From JAGWBG01 sp034421095 (lineage in GTDB: Bacteria; Chloroflexota; Dehalococcoidia; Lucifugimonadales; JAGWBF01), in NCBI GenBank assembly GCA_034421095.1, contig DAOUKR010000025.1, forward strand, positions 1 to 64,000: 64,000 nt of DNA, read 5' to 3'. This document shows positions 26,108 to 34,470 of this stretch, in pieces. A program made the position numbers and the translations under genes. How positions within the stretch are numbered: position 1 is the first letter of the stretch; the number at the start of each line of letters is the position of its first letter. The notes beneath the pieces are model-generated. The model saw nothing but the letters and a program-made list of their open reading frames with translations. It was not told the DNA's origin and did not search any database.

Positions 26108-26137
26108 TTGACACGATTCTACAGCGGGGTCTACAAT
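26108..26137 (+). promoter_or_regulatory. Strong sigma-70 type promoter for the BFN-domain gene
   Basis: TTGACA at 26108-26113 (6 of 6), an 18-bp spacer and TACAAT at 26132-26137 (5 of 6). Transcription would start about 24 bases ahead of the ATG at 26168. Confidence 0.7.
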
Positions 26138-26167
26138 AGGAATACACCAAGGATGGAGGCCGGATCT

Positions 26168-26731
26168 ATGTTGGAGATGAGCATAGATAGCATCAGGGTT
26201 AGCCTTATGAACTATCAGAGGGTAGTCATACTCAAGGAGAAGGAGTCTGACCGCTATCTACCCATCTGGATAGGGCCGGCCGAAGCGGATGCTATCGCTG
26301 TGAAACTCCAGGACATATCGGTGCCCAGGCCCCTCACCCACGACCTGCTAAGCTCTGTCATTGACACCCTCGGAGGGGCGGTCAGCCATATACTGGTAAA
26401 CGACCTCGAAAGCGATACATTCTACGCCAAAATCACCATCACCGTTAACGGCAACAGCGTGGAAATAGATTCCCGCCCCAGCGATGCCATAGCCCTGGCG
26501 GTACGGACGAAGGTGCCCATCTACGCCGAGGAGAAGGTCATTGATAAAGCCGGGATACTTCTGGACAAGGAGACCGGCAAACCCATCCTGCCCGAGGATA
26601 CCTCCGAAGGACAGGACGAGAAGTCCCCGGAATTGCGGGAGGAGGAGCTGCGACGCATGTCTGCCTTCACCGACTTTATCAACAGCCTGGACCTGGAGGA
26701 TTTCGGGAAAGAGCAGCGACAGCAACAATAG
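26168..26731 (+). CDS. Bifunctional nuclease (BFN) domain protein
   Basis: The 187-residue protein contains the BFN/DUF151 domain from residue 1 to about 140: MLEMSIDSIRVSL, RYLPIWIGPAEADAIAVKLQ, RPLTHDLLSSVIDTLGG and the conserved VEIDSRPSDAIALAVRTKVPIYAEEKV. Plant BFN1-type and bacterial relatives have reported or proposed nuclease activity; the biological role in bacteria is unclear. The acidic C-terminal tail is variable. ATG at 26168 has GGAGG eight bases upstream and sits just after the promoter at 26108; earlier in-frame starts would lie on the promoter itself. Confidence 0.88.
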   Translation: MLEMSIDSIRVSLMNYQRVVILKEKESDRYLPIWIGPAEADAIAVKLQDISVPRPLTHDLLSSVIDTLGGAVSHILVNDLESDTFYAKITITVNGNSVEIDSRPSDAIALAVRTKVPIYAEEKVIDKAGILLDKETGKPILPEDTSEGQDEKSPELREEELRRMSAFTDFINSLDLEDFGKEQRQQQ

Positions 26732-26761
26732 TCCCTCACGCCCTGCCTGTATGATAATCAA

Positions 26762-26792
26762 GAAAGCCCCGGCCCGGATGGTCGGGGCTTTC
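26762..26792 (+). terminator. Rho-independent terminator after the BFN gene
   Basis: GAAAGCCCCG at 26762-26771 pairs perfectly with CGGGGCTTTC at 26783-26792, and three inner pairs extend the stem to a five-base loop. It separates the BFN gene from the ATP synthase promoter 33 bases later. Confidence 0.75.
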
Positions 26793-26824
26793 AATGAGAG
26801 CAAGCCCCTTCCATAGAAGCGAAG

Positions 26825-26854
26825 TTGACTTATTAACAGACCTAGTGATAGAAT
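26825..26854 (+). promoter_or_regulatory. Promoter of the ATP synthase operon
   Basis: TTGACT at 26825-26830 (5 of 6), an 18-bp spacer and TAGAAT at 26849-26854 (5 of 6), about 25 bases ahead of the first start codon at 26880. No other good promoter is seen inside the operon up to 34431. Confidence 0.65.
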
Positions 26855-26879
26855 TCACAAGGCTTATGGGGAGGGCGTT

Positions 26880-27101
26880 TTGGAGGGGTTAAGCCTTGCC
26901 CTGCGCTACCTGGGGATAGGCTGGTATGTGGCTCTCTGCATCGTCATAGGGGTGCTAGGTGGACGATGGATTGACGGCCGAGCAGGGACCGACCCAATAT
27001 TCACCCTGGTAGGTATTGCGCTGGGCGCCATCGCGGCCTTTTACGGGATCTACAAGATGGTGAGGCCGCTGCTAAGAGAGTCGAGGACCAAAGAGGATTA
27101 G
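26880..27101 (+). CDS. AtpZ/AtpI-family protein
   Basis: This 73-residue protein has two membrane helices, YVALCIVIGVLGGRWID and FTLVGIALGAIAAFYGIYKM, with the conserved GGRWIDGRAGTDP loop between them, matching the AtpZ/AtpI group encoded at the head of many ATP synthase operons. Family members are linked to c-ring assembly and to Mg2+ or Ca2+ transport. The start is TTG at 26880, with GGAGGG at five bases, since no ATG or GTG fits. It lies 18 bases before atpB. Confidence 0.8.
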   Translation: MEGLSLALRYLGIGWYVALCIVIGVLGGRWIDGRAGTDPIFTLVGIALGAIAAFYGIYKMVRPLLRESRTKED

Positions 27102-27119
27102 AGACGGGGGTAAGACCTG

Positions 27120-28238
27120 GTGCCTTCAGGTTCGGCAGGTAAGAGATTCCTCCTGTTAGGTCTCATAATTGCGCTCGCCCTTCTCATCGCTGGGCTGATT
27201 ACCGGCGCTATAGGCGCGGGGTTTGTCCAGTCGGATGAAGACAAAGCCGCAGGTAAAACGGCAGAGGGCATCATCCCCAAACCCGAAGTGCATCTCCCCG
27301 CACAGGTGGTGTTCGTTGGGCGGGACCAGTACCTGGACTTCCTCGACGCTGAGTACAAGGAAAAGGCGCTGGAGGCCGAGGGCCTTCACGGTCACGACCT
27401 GGAAGTGGCAATGGAGCATGAGACCGGCGAGCGCACCGGGAAGAACATGCACCAGCTGGTGGAGGAGGGTTCCTTCGGAGGCGGTTTCAACTGGACCGTT
27501 ACCAACACACTCCTCTCGTCGTGGGTAGCGAGCATCATCGTCATAGCCATATTTGCCATAGGGACCCGCAAGCTTAACATGGTCCCGGGCCGCCTTCAGA
27601 ACTTCTGCGAGATTGTCGTAGAAGCGCTGCTCAATTTCGTGGAGGGTGTTATCGGAAGGGAACGCAGCCGTCTGCTGTTGCCCGTTATAGCGACCATCTT
27701 CCTCTTTGTGCTGTTCAATGCCTGGATAGGCCTGATTCCCATTTACCAGTCCCTCGGTTTCAAGGAAGACGGCCTCATCAAAATCCATCTACTCCGACCG
27801 GCAGGGACGGACATGAATATGCCCCTGGCCCTGGCCCTCATATCCTTCTTCTACGTGGAGCTTCTGGGACTGCGCATCCTGGGCTTCAGCTACATAGGCA
27901 AGTTTGTGCGTCTGGGCAGCCTGCGCAGGGGTCTAAGCGGCCTGGTGCGGTTCCGTCTCATGGAGGCCTTCCAGGGGTTCTTGGACTTCGCCTTCATAGG
28001 CCCACTGGAAGCGTTCAGCGAGCTGGTGAGGGTAATCAGCTTCACCTTCAGGCTATTCGGAAACATGACCGCCGGGGAAATCCTGGTGCTCGTATCGGCC
28101 TTCCTCGTCCCGTTCATAGCCACCATTGGAGTCTACGGACTTGAGTTGTTGGTGGGGCTGGTACAGGCCCTCATATTCGCCGGGCTTACGCTGGTGTTCG
28201 CGGCGGTAGCCATAGCTCCCCACGCGGAAGAACACTGA
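27120..28238 (+). CDS. atpB: F-type ATP synthase subunit a
   Basis: The 372-residue subunit a carries the essential channel arginine in FTFRLFGNMTAGEILVLVSAFL (about residue 310) and further conserved loops with PGRLQNFCEIVVEALLNFVEG near residue 160. It is about 110 residues longer than typical: the extra part is one N-terminal helix (residues 8-37) followed by a soluble segment to about residue 130 containing YLDFLDAEYKEKALEAEG, which probably lies outside the membrane. With the c ring it forms the proton path. GTG start at 27120. It is followed by a 33-codon frame and atpE. Confidence 0.95.
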   Translation: MPSGSAGKRFLLLGLIIALALLIAGLITGAIGAGFVQSDEDKAAGKTAEGIIPKPEVHLPAQVVFVGRDQYLDFLDAEYKEKALEAEGLHGHDLEVAMEHETGERTGKNMHQLVEEGSFGGGFNWTVTNTLLSSWVASIIVIAIFAIGTRKLNMVPGRLQNFCEIVVEALLNFVEGVIGRERSRLLLPVIATIFLFVLFNAWIGLIPIYQSLGFKEDGLIKIHLLRPAGTDMNMPLALALISFFYVELLGLRILGFSYIGKFVRLGSLRRGLSGLVRFRLMEAFQGFLDFAFIGPLEAFSELVRVISFTFRLFGNMTAGEILVLVSAFLVPFIATIGVYGLELLVGLVQALIFAGLTLVFAAVAIAPHAEEH

Positions 28239-28288
28239 CGGGAAGGATTGTCACACTCAAATAGACTCGCGGGAAGGAGGGGAATGTC

Positions 28289-28390
28289 ATGGACATAATC
28301 ATTTTTGTGATGGCAGTTGCGAGCGTTGGCATAGCTGCAGCGGCCTTGGGAGGAATATTCGCCATTTACGCTTCTCGACAAGACCAGTAG
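28289..28390 (+). CDS. Candidate 33-residue single-helix membrane protein between atpB and atpE
   Basis: An ATG at 28289 with a very strong GGAAGGAGGGG ribosome-binding site opens a 33-codon frame ending TAG at 28390. It reads MDIIIFVMAVASVGI, then AAAALGGIFAIYASRQDQ, one transmembrane helix of about 26 residues with a short polar tail. It fills the 200-base gap between subunit a and subunit c genes, and is followed after 48 bases by atpE. I do not recognise it; a small ATP synthase assembly or stabilising subunit, comparable in size to known small membrane subunits, is an inference from position only. Confidence 0.6.
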   Translation: MDIIIFVMAVASVGIAAAALGGIFAIYASRQDQ

Positions 28391-28438
28391 GGGACCCATA
28401 GCTCTTCGCAAATCTCACTCTTGACCAAGGAGGTAACC

Positions 28439-28717
28439 ATGGAAATTCTCTTGTCTCTAGCGTCCAGTCCAGGGCTACAGGAAGCCATTTCCGCAGATGG
28501 CTTGAAGCTGCTGGCAGTGGGTCTCGCCATCGGACTGGGACTCATCGGCCCTGGAATTGGCATAGGCATCCTGGGGGCAGCGGCCATGAACGCTATCGGG
28601 CGCAACCCCGAGGCAAGGGGCGCTATCCAGACCAACATGATTCTAGCTATCGCCTTCGCTGAAGCTCTGGGTATCTATGCTCTGATAGCGGCAATCATGC
28701 TGGGATTCGTATTCTAG
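28439..28717 (+). CDS. atpE: F-type ATP synthase subunit c
   Basis: The 92-residue proteolipid has two helices with the glycine-rich motif LIGPGIGIGILGAAAMNAIGRNPEA in the first and the ion-binding carboxylate Glu in ILAIAFAEALGIYALIAA in the second. The polar residues next to the carboxylate that mark sodium-binding c subunits (Gln in helix 1, Ser/Thr after the Glu) are absent, so proton coupling is favoured. CCAAGGAGG precedes the ATG at 28439. Forms the rotor ring with subunit a. Confidence 0.96.
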   Translation: MEILLSLASSPGLQEAISADGLKLLAVGLAIGLGLIGPGIGIGILGAAAMNAIGRNPEARGAIQTNMILAIAFAEALGIYALIAAIMLGFVF

Positions 28718-28734
28718 CGTTATAGGGGTGAACC

Positions 28735-29235
28735 GTGGCAAGCTTAGGGTTTCACATTCCCAGCCTGATAGTCTATCTGGTCAACTTCGGCATATTGCTG
28801 GGGCTGCTATACCTGTTCGCCTACAAGCCCATCCTTCGCCTCATGGACCAGCGTTCCGACCGGATAAGGGAAAGCCTTGAGGCGGCGGATAGGGCGCGAG
28901 AAGAAGCGTCCCGCTCCCAGGAGGACACCCAGCAGCAGATTAACGAGGCCCGCATAGAGGGCCAGAGGCTCCTCGACGAGGCCCGAGACATGGCCGAGCG
29001 ATACCGGAACGAGGAGATGGACAGGGCCAGGCAGGAGGCAGAGTCCTTTGTGGCCAGGGCCAGAGAGGACATCCAGCGAGAGCGAGATGTTGCTGTCCAG
29101 GAAGTCCGGGGCCATTTCGCTGACCTCGCAATCTCAGCTGCCGAAAGGGTGATAGAGCGCTCCCTGGACCGCGACGCTCATGGTGACCTCATCGCCAGGG
29201 TCTTGGATGAAGGCGATACCTTGAGTCAAAGGTAA
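28735..29235 (+). CDS. atpF: F-type ATP synthase subunit b
   Basis: The 166-residue protein has one N-terminal membrane helix (IPSLIVYLVNFGILLGLLYLF) and a long, heavily charged helical stalk rich in Arg, Glu and Gln (EAADRAREEASRSQEDTQQ) as expected for the peripheral stator. Start is GTG at 28735 with GGGGTGA upstream. It connects subunit a to the delta/alpha3beta3 head. Only one b gene is present, so a homodimeric stator is expected. Confidence 0.95.
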   Translation: MASLGFHIPSLIVYLVNFGILLGLLYLFAYKPILRLMDQRSDRIRESLEAADRAREEASRSQEDTQQQINEARIEGQRLLDEARDMAERYRNEEMDRARQEAESFVARAREDIQRERDVAVQEVRGHFADLAISAAERVIERSLDRDAHGDLIARVLDEGDTLSQR

Positions 29236-29242
29236 ATTCGTA

Positions 29243-29773
29243 ATGGCTAAAAGAGCCTCGGCCAAGAGATACGCTCAGGCCACTTTTGACATAGCTCTGC
29301 AACGCGGCCAGCTTGACCAGTGGGCCAGCGACCTGGGTCTGGTGGTTGAGGCATTGCAGAACGATGATTTCAGCGCCTTTCTGGAGCATGCCAAGGTCCC
29401 ATTGGCGCAAAAGGTCCAGACTATTGGGGAGGCCTTTCAGGAGGTGGACCCGATGGTCCTGAACCTGCTTTCCCTTCTGGTATCACGGGGGCTTGCCGAG
29501 CTGGTTCCCGAGGTTGAAGAGGGGTATCGGGAACTGCTGGACCAACACAGGGGCAGGGAGAAGGTGGACGTGTCTTCGGCAGTACCCCTGGAAGACTCGG
29601 AACGGGAACAGATCGTGAGGTTCCTTACCCGGCTGATAAACAAAGAGGTGGTGCTCGATAGCCGGGTTGACCCATCCATTCTAGGTGGACTGGTTATCAA
29701 GGTGGGCGATAGATTGATTGACGGCAGCACCCGCACCAGACTAGAGGGGCTTGGGAAACAGCTGCAAACATAG
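29243..29773 (+). CDS. atpH: F-type ATP synthase subunit delta
   Basis: The 176-residue protein has the delta/OSCP helical N-domain beginning SAKRYAQATFDIALQRGQLDQW and the C-terminal signature DSRVDPSILGGLVIKVGDRLIDGSTRTRLEGL. It caps the alpha3beta3 head and joins it to the b stalk. It lies seven bases after atpF. Confidence 0.95.
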   Translation: MAKRASAKRYAQATFDIALQRGQLDQWASDLGLVVEALQNDDFSAFLEHAKVPLAQKVQTIGEAFQEVDPMVLNLLSLLVSRGLAELVPEVEEGYRELLDQHRGREKVDVSSAVPLEDSEREQIVRFLTRLINKEVVLDSRVDPSILGGLVIKVGDRLIDGSTRTRLEGLGKQLQT

Positions 29774-29817
29774 ACAACCCCTGAGTAGGGCAACGTAGAC
29801 CCTGGGAGGTAACGTCC

Positions 29818-31332
29818 ATGACGACTAGAGGGCAGGATATAGTATCGGTTCTAAGACGCCAGATTGAGGAGTTCGGCGCCGAATTAAGCCTGGTGGACGT
29901 GGGGACAGTGGTGGAAGTAGGGGACGGAATAGCACGAATCCAGGGGCTTCAGGGGGCCCAGTACAACGAGATACTGGAATTCCCAAACGGCATTATGGGG
30001 TTGGCCCTCAACCTGGAGGAGGATACCGTAGGAGCCGCCATAATGGGCGACGCCAACGCCGTTAAAGAAGGGGACTCGGTACGCTCCACAGGACGAATCA
30101 TTGAAGTCCCTGTCGGTGATAGTATGATTGGCCGGGTCGTGGACGGCCTCGGCAGGCCAATTGATGGCAGAGGTCCAGTCAACTCCCGAGTCACCCGTCC
30201 CGTGGAGCGCATTGCCCCCAACGTGGTGACACGCCAGTCCGTTGATACTCCGGTCCAAACAGGTGTCAAAGCCATAGATGCCATGATACCCATAGGCAGA
30301 GGCCAGCGAGAACTCATCATCGGCGACCGGTCCACGGGCAAGACGGCCATCGCCATAGACGCCATTATTAACCAGAGGGGCCAGGACCTTGTATGTATCT
30401 ACGTGGCCATAGGGCAAAAGCAGGGCAAGGTGGCCCAGGTACTGTCCAGCTTGCAAGAAAACGGTGCCATGGAGCACACGGTGGTAGTGACCGCCAATGC
30501 TGCGGACCCCGCACCTCTGCAATACATCGCCCCCTACGCCGGGTGTGCTATGGCCGAAGAGTTCATGGCCCAGGGGAAAGACTCCCTAATCATATATGAC
30601 GACTTGACGAAGCACGCCTGGGCGTACCGACAGATGTCCCTCCTTCTACGTCGGCCCGCCGGACGTGAGGCATACCCCGGCGACGTCTTCTATCTTCACA
30701 GCCGACTCCTGGAGCGAGCGGCCAAATTGGCCCCGGAGTTCGGCGGCGGCTCAATTACGGCCCTCCCCATCATCGAGACCCAGGCCGGCGACGTGTCCGC
30801 ATATATACCTACAAACGTAATCTCCATCACCGACGGTCAGATATACCTCGAGCCCGAGCTTTTCAACTCCGGCATTCGCCCGGCGGTGAACGTGGGGCTT
30901 TCGGTATCCAGGGTAGGGGGCGCGGCCCAGTCGAGAGCCATCAGGCGAGTGGCCGGAAGACTTCGTCTCGACCTGGCGCAATACCGTGAACTGGCTACCT
31001 TCGCACAATTTGGAACTGCAGACTTGGACCGGGCCACCCGGGCACAGCTTGAGAGGGGGCAGCGCAGCACCGAGATACTGAAGCAGCTTCAGTACCAACC
31101 CATGTCCCTGGACAAAGAGGTCATAATCCTCTACGCAGTGAACAACGGGGACCTGGATGACATACCCCTGGAACGCTGCCGGGAGTTCGAGGAGGGGTTC
31201 CTGCGCTACATAGAGACCGCAAACCCCGATATTGGACGCTCCATAGCGGAGAGCGGAGACCTGAAGGAAGATGCCGAGGAGGCCCTGAGGAAGTCGCTCC
31301 AGGACTTCAAGGCGACCTTCGTCGCTGCATAG
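29818..31332 (+). CDS. atpA: F-type ATP synthase subunit alpha
   Basis: The 504-residue subunit has the Walker A GDRSTGKTAIAIDAI near residues 168-182, Walker B in SLIIYDDLTKHAWAYRQ, and the alpha-chain signature PAVNVGLSVSRVGGAAQ. It forms the non-catalytic nucleotide sites of the F1 head. GGGAGG precedes the ATG. Confidence 0.98.
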   Translation: MTTRGQDIVSVLRRQIEEFGAELSLVDVGTVVEVGDGIARIQGLQGAQYNEILEFPNGIMGLALNLEEDTVGAAIMGDANAVKEGDSVRSTGRIIEVPVGDSMIGRVVDGLGRPIDGRGPVNSRVTRPVERIAPNVVTRQSVDTPVQTGVKAIDAMIPIGRGQRELIIGDRSTGKTAIAIDAIINQRGQDLVCIYVAIGQKQGKVAQVLSSLQENGAMEHTVVVTANAADPAPLQYIAPYAGCAMAEEFMAQGKDSLIIYDDLTKHAWAYRQMSLLLRRPAGREAYPGDVFYLHSRLLERAAKLAPEFGGGSITALPIIETQAGDVSAYIPTNVISITDGQIYLEPELFNSGIRPAVNVGLSVSRVGGAAQSRAIRRVAGRLRLDLAQYRELATFAQFGTADLDRATRAQLERGQRSTEILKQLQYQPMSLDKEVIILYAVNNGDLDDIPLERCREFEEGFLRYIETANPDIGRSIAESGDLKEDAEEALRKSLQDFKATFVAA

Positions 31333-31342
31333 AGGTGAAACG

Positions 31343-32230
31343 ATGCCCAGCCTGAGACAAATCAGAAGACGTATCAGGAGCATTGAGAACACCGCCAAAG
31401 TAACCAAGGCGATGGAGATGATTGCCGCCTCCAAGATGAGGCGCGCACAAGCCAGTGTGCTGGCTGCACGGCCATATTCGGAGAAGATTCAGGACGTGAT
31501 TGCCCACCTTGCGGCCCAGCCCAGTGAGGATAGCGACGTAACCCAGCCCCTCCTTGAGAGCCGCCCGGTCAATCGCATCGCAATGGTGCACATAACCCCG
31601 GACCGGGGACTATGCGGCGGCCTTCACTCCAACCTGAACCGCCGGGTCTCCCAATTCATCGTTGAACACGGCGGTTCCTCCAACAACGGCAATACACCCA
31701 CGCCAGTGAGCGTCATCTCAGTTGGAAGAAAGGGCCGGGACTTCATGGTGAGGTACGGCCAGGACGTGAAAGCCGTATTCATCAATCTCGGCGATAGGCC
31801 TGAGCTTGCTGACACCACCGCCATCTCCCGCATGATTGTAAACGAGTATTCGGAAGGCGCGGTTGATGAAGTCTATATGGCCTATGCGGAGTTTGTGACC
31901 ACAACGGTACAGAGGCCTGTAATCCAGCGGCTCCTGCCGATAACACCCGCCGAACTGAGCGCAGAGGAAAAGGTGGGGTATATATACGAGCCAAGCAGTC
32001 AGGTCGTGTTGGGCGACCTTCTACCCAGATTCGTGGAGATGCAGGTCTACCACGCGCTTCTGGAGCTTATCGCCAGTGAACAGTCGGCACGTATGGTGGC
32101 AATGCGCAGCGCCACGGACAGCGCCAACGAGATGGTCAGCGACCTGACCCTTCTCGCCAACAAGGTGCGCCAGGAGAGCATCACCAACGAGCTTCTGGAT
32201 ATATTGGGCGGCGTTGCCGCGCTGGAGTGA
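31343..32230 (+). CDS. atpG: F-type ATP synthase subunit gamma
   Basis: The 295-residue central-shaft subunit has the N-terminal helix MPSLRQIRRRIRSIENTAKVTKAMEMIAASKMRRAQ and the C-terminal helix with ARMVAMRSATDSANEMVSDLTLLANKVRQESITNELLDILGG, the two parts that form the rotating coiled coil, plus a central Rossmann-like domain with GLCGGLHSNLNR. AGAGGTGAAACG precedes the ATG. Confidence 0.97.
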   Translation: MPSLRQIRRRIRSIENTAKVTKAMEMIAASKMRRAQASVLAARPYSEKIQDVIAHLAAQPSEDSDVTQPLLESRPVNRIAMVHITPDRGLCGGLHSNLNRRVSQFIVEHGGSSNNGNTPTPVSVISVGRKGRDFMVRYGQDVKAVFINLGDRPELADTTAISRMIVNEYSEGAVDEVYMAYAEFVTTTVQRPVIQRLLPITPAELSAEEKVGYIYEPSSQVVLGDLLPRFVEMQVYHALLELIASEQSARMVAMRSATDSANEMVSDLTLLANKVRQESITNELLDILGGVAALE

Positions 32231-32255
32231 TGGCTGAAAATTGTATGGTGAAGCC

Positions 32256-32549
32256 ATGCCGATTAGCAGAAGACAATTTGATCTGGGTATAAATAACGAG
32301 CTAAAGGACTGGATGGAAAAGCTCTACGCGCTCTTGCAACAGAACAAAGAAACGGCCTATACGCGGGAGGAGTTGGAGGAGTTGCTGGGAGTCAACGCTG
32401 TCCCTATCGGTTTGGAGTCTGATACCCAGACAGCCTTAGACAGGGCCCTTGAAAGGCTGATAAGAATGGGTTGCGCGGAAGCACGGGAAATCAACAGCAC
32501 GCTCTACTTCGCCGTGGGCCAGCGTGAACTGGAAACGGTCCTGTTTTAG
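32256..32549 (+). CDS. Uncharacterised small protein between atpG and atpD
   Basis: The 97-residue protein starts MPISRRQFDLGINNELKDWMEKLYALLQQN and continues with TREELEELLGV, a run that looks like a small helical or winged-helix domain (residues 15-85) ending in INSTLYFAVGQRELETVL. It is cytoplasmic, without cysteines suited to metal binding other than one in GCAEAREI. It is inserted between subunits gamma and beta and is presumably co-expressed with them. I recall similar frames in Chloroflexota but know no function. The ATG at 32256 is preferred over a TTG at 32241; the ribosome-binding site is weak for both. Confidence 0.7.
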   Translation: MPISRRQFDLGINNELKDWMEKLYALLQQNKETAYTREELEELLGVNAVPIGLESDTQTALDRALERLIRMGCAEAREINSTLYFAVGQRELETVLF

Positions 32550-32586
32550 AGAAGCACCCCCATTTTCCTTTGGATTGAGGTGATAC

Positions 32587-33984
32587 ATGGGTAAAGGCAA
32601 AGTGGTCCAGGTTATTGGCACCGTGGTAGACGTGGAGTTTCCCCCCGACCAGCTACCTACCCTCTTCAACGCCCTGGAGATAGACAATAACGGTGAAAAG
32701 CTGACCCTTGAGGTGGAGCAGCACGTGGGCAACAACTGGGTGCGCTGCCTGGCCCTGGGGCCTACCGAGGGTCTGGCGAGGGGCGTTGAGGCCAACGATA
32801 CCGAATCGCCTGTGAGCGTCCCTGTAGGGCCTGAGACCCTGGGACGCCTGTTCAACGTCACCGGTGATGCCCTGGACAACCTGGGTCCCGTCGAGGCCCC
32901 ACAATACTGGCCCATACACAGGCCACCCCCCAGCTTCGAGGAACAGGAGACCACCACCGAGATTCTGGAAACGGGCATCAAGGTCTTCGACCTGATTACT
33001 CCCTTCCTGAAGGGCGGCAAAGTGGGCGCTTACGGGGGCGCGGGCGTGGGCAAGACCGTGATTATCATGGAGCTGATACGGAACATCGCCCAGGTGCACA
33101 AGGGCGTCTCCGTCTTTTCTGGTGTGGGCGAGCGTTCCAGGGAAGGAAACGACCTCTGGCACGAAATGCAGGACTCGGGGGTCATGGACAACACGGTCCT
33201 CGTTTTCGGACAGATGAACGAGCCTCCGGGAGTGCGGGCCAGAATCGGCCTGACCGGCCTTACCATGGCCGAGTTTTTCCGAGACGAGCAGAACCAGGAC
33301 GTTCTCCTGTTCATTGACAATATCTACAGGTATATCCTGGCCGGCATGGAGGTATCGGCCCTCCTGGGTCGGATGCCCTCAGCGGTGGGATACCAGCCCA
33401 CCCTCGGCACGGAGATGGGGGCGCTTGAAGAGCGCATCACGTCAACCAAGAAAGGCTCCATAACCTCCTTCCAGGCCATATACGTCCCCGCCGACGACTA
33501 CACCGACCCGGGCATCGTCACCACCTTCGGCCACCTGGACGCGGTGGTATCCCTGGAGCGCGCCCTGTCGGCCCAGGGGCTTTACCCGGCCGTTGACCCC
33601 CTGGCCAGCTTCTCCAGGATGCTGGAACCCAGGTTCGTGGGCGACGAGCACTACCGGATTGCCCGCGGGGTGCAGCAGGTGCTCCAGCGATACCGGGACC
33701 TACAGGATATTATCGCCATTCTTGGCATCGAGGAGCTTTCCGAGGAGGACAAAATCACCGTCGCCCGTGCTCGAAGGATTCAGCGCTTCCTGACCCAGCC
33801 TTTCTACGTGGCCGAAGCCTTCACAGGTATGGGCGGCAAATACGTGCCCGTCAGGGAGACCGTGCGGGGCTTCAGCGAGATACTTGAGGGGCAGTACGAT
33901 AACCTCCCCGAGCAGGCCTTCTACATGGTCGGCTCCATAGACGAGGCCATCGAAAAGGCCCGGGAGATGGGAGAGGGAGGATAG
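32587..33984 (+). CDS. atpD: F-type ATP synthase subunit beta
   Basis: The 465-residue catalytic subunit has Walker A GGAGVGKTVIIMELI near residues 149-163, Walker B in VLLFIDNIYRYILAG, the GERSREGNDLWHEM catalytic loop containing the essential Glu, and the PSAVGYQPTLGTEMG motif. GATTGAGGTGATAC precedes the ATG. Confidence 0.98.
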   Translation: MGKGKVVQVIGTVVDVEFPPDQLPTLFNALEIDNNGEKLTLEVEQHVGNNWVRCLALGPTEGLARGVEANDTESPVSVPVGPETLGRLFNVTGDALDNLGPVEAPQYWPIHRPPPSFEEQETTTEILETGIKVFDLITPFLKGGKVGAYGGAGVGKTVIIMELIRNIAQVHKGVSVFSGVGERSREGNDLWHEMQDSGVMDNTVLVFGQMNEPPGVRARIGLTGLTMAEFFRDEQNQDVLLFIDNIYRYILAGMEVSALLGRMPSAVGYQPTLGTEMGALEERITSTKKGSITSFQAIYVPADDYTDPGIVTTFGHLDAVVSLERALSAQGLYPAVDPLASFSRMLEPRFVGDEHYRIARGVQQVLQRYRDLQDIIAILGIEELSEEDKITVARARRIQRFLTQPFYVAEAFTGMGGKYVPVRETVRGFSEILEGQYDNLPEQAFYMVGSIDEAIEKAREMGEGG

Positions 33985-33990
33985 CCGGCC

Positions 33991-34431
33991 ATGGTGACCA
34001 TGCGTCTTCAGATAATCACCGCAGAGCGGCAGGTGCTCGCCGATGAGGTGGACGCCCTGACCGCTCCCGGACTGGACGGGGAACTGGGTATCCTCCCCCA
34101 TCACGCTCCCCTTATGACGATGCTTCAGCCGGGGGAACTGGTCATCCACAAGGACGGACAGGAGACCTACATGGCCGTGACCGGGGGCTTCCTGGAAGTC
34201 ATGGGCAACCAGGTCATCATCCTGTCTGATGCCTGCGAAAGCTCCGACGAGATAGACGAGCAACGGGCGCAGGAAGCGGTAAGCCGTGCCCAGGAACGGA
34301 TAGCCAGCCGCGCCTCGGATATAAGCCTGGAGCAGGCCTCGGCTGCTCTGAGACGTGCGGAGACTCGCTTGAGAGTGGCACGAAGAAGGCGGAGGCCGAC
34401 CGGCCCGCCACCAGGTACGACTGCTCCTTAA
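33991..34431 (+). CDS. atpC: F-type ATP synthase subunit epsilon
   Basis: The 146-residue protein has the N-terminal beta sandwich (LQIITAERQVLADEVDALTAPGLDGELGILPHHAPLM) and a C-terminal pair of helices (QRAQEAVSRAQERI, LEQASAALRRAETRLRVARRR) that regulate ATPase activity in relatives. The tail is Arg- and Pro-rich. Starts overlap in a cluster (ATG 33991, ATG 34000); GGGAGG supports the first. It ends the operon; the next gene converges on it. Confidence 0.93.
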   Translation: MVTMRLQIITAERQVLADEVDALTAPGLDGELGILPHHAPLMTMLQPGELVIHKDGQETYMAVTGGFLEVMGNQVIILSDACESSDEIDEQRAQEAVSRAQERIASRASDISLEQASAALRRAETRLRVARRRRRPTGPPPGTTAP

Positions 34432-34470
34432 GCTCCCATGAGCCGGGGCTACGCCGCCGGAGAGAGCCCT

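Noticed and set aside
28439..28717. A sodium-dependent ATP synthase.
   Set aside because: The c subunit lacks the Gln and Ser/Thr ligands beside the carboxylate that mark sodium-binding rings.
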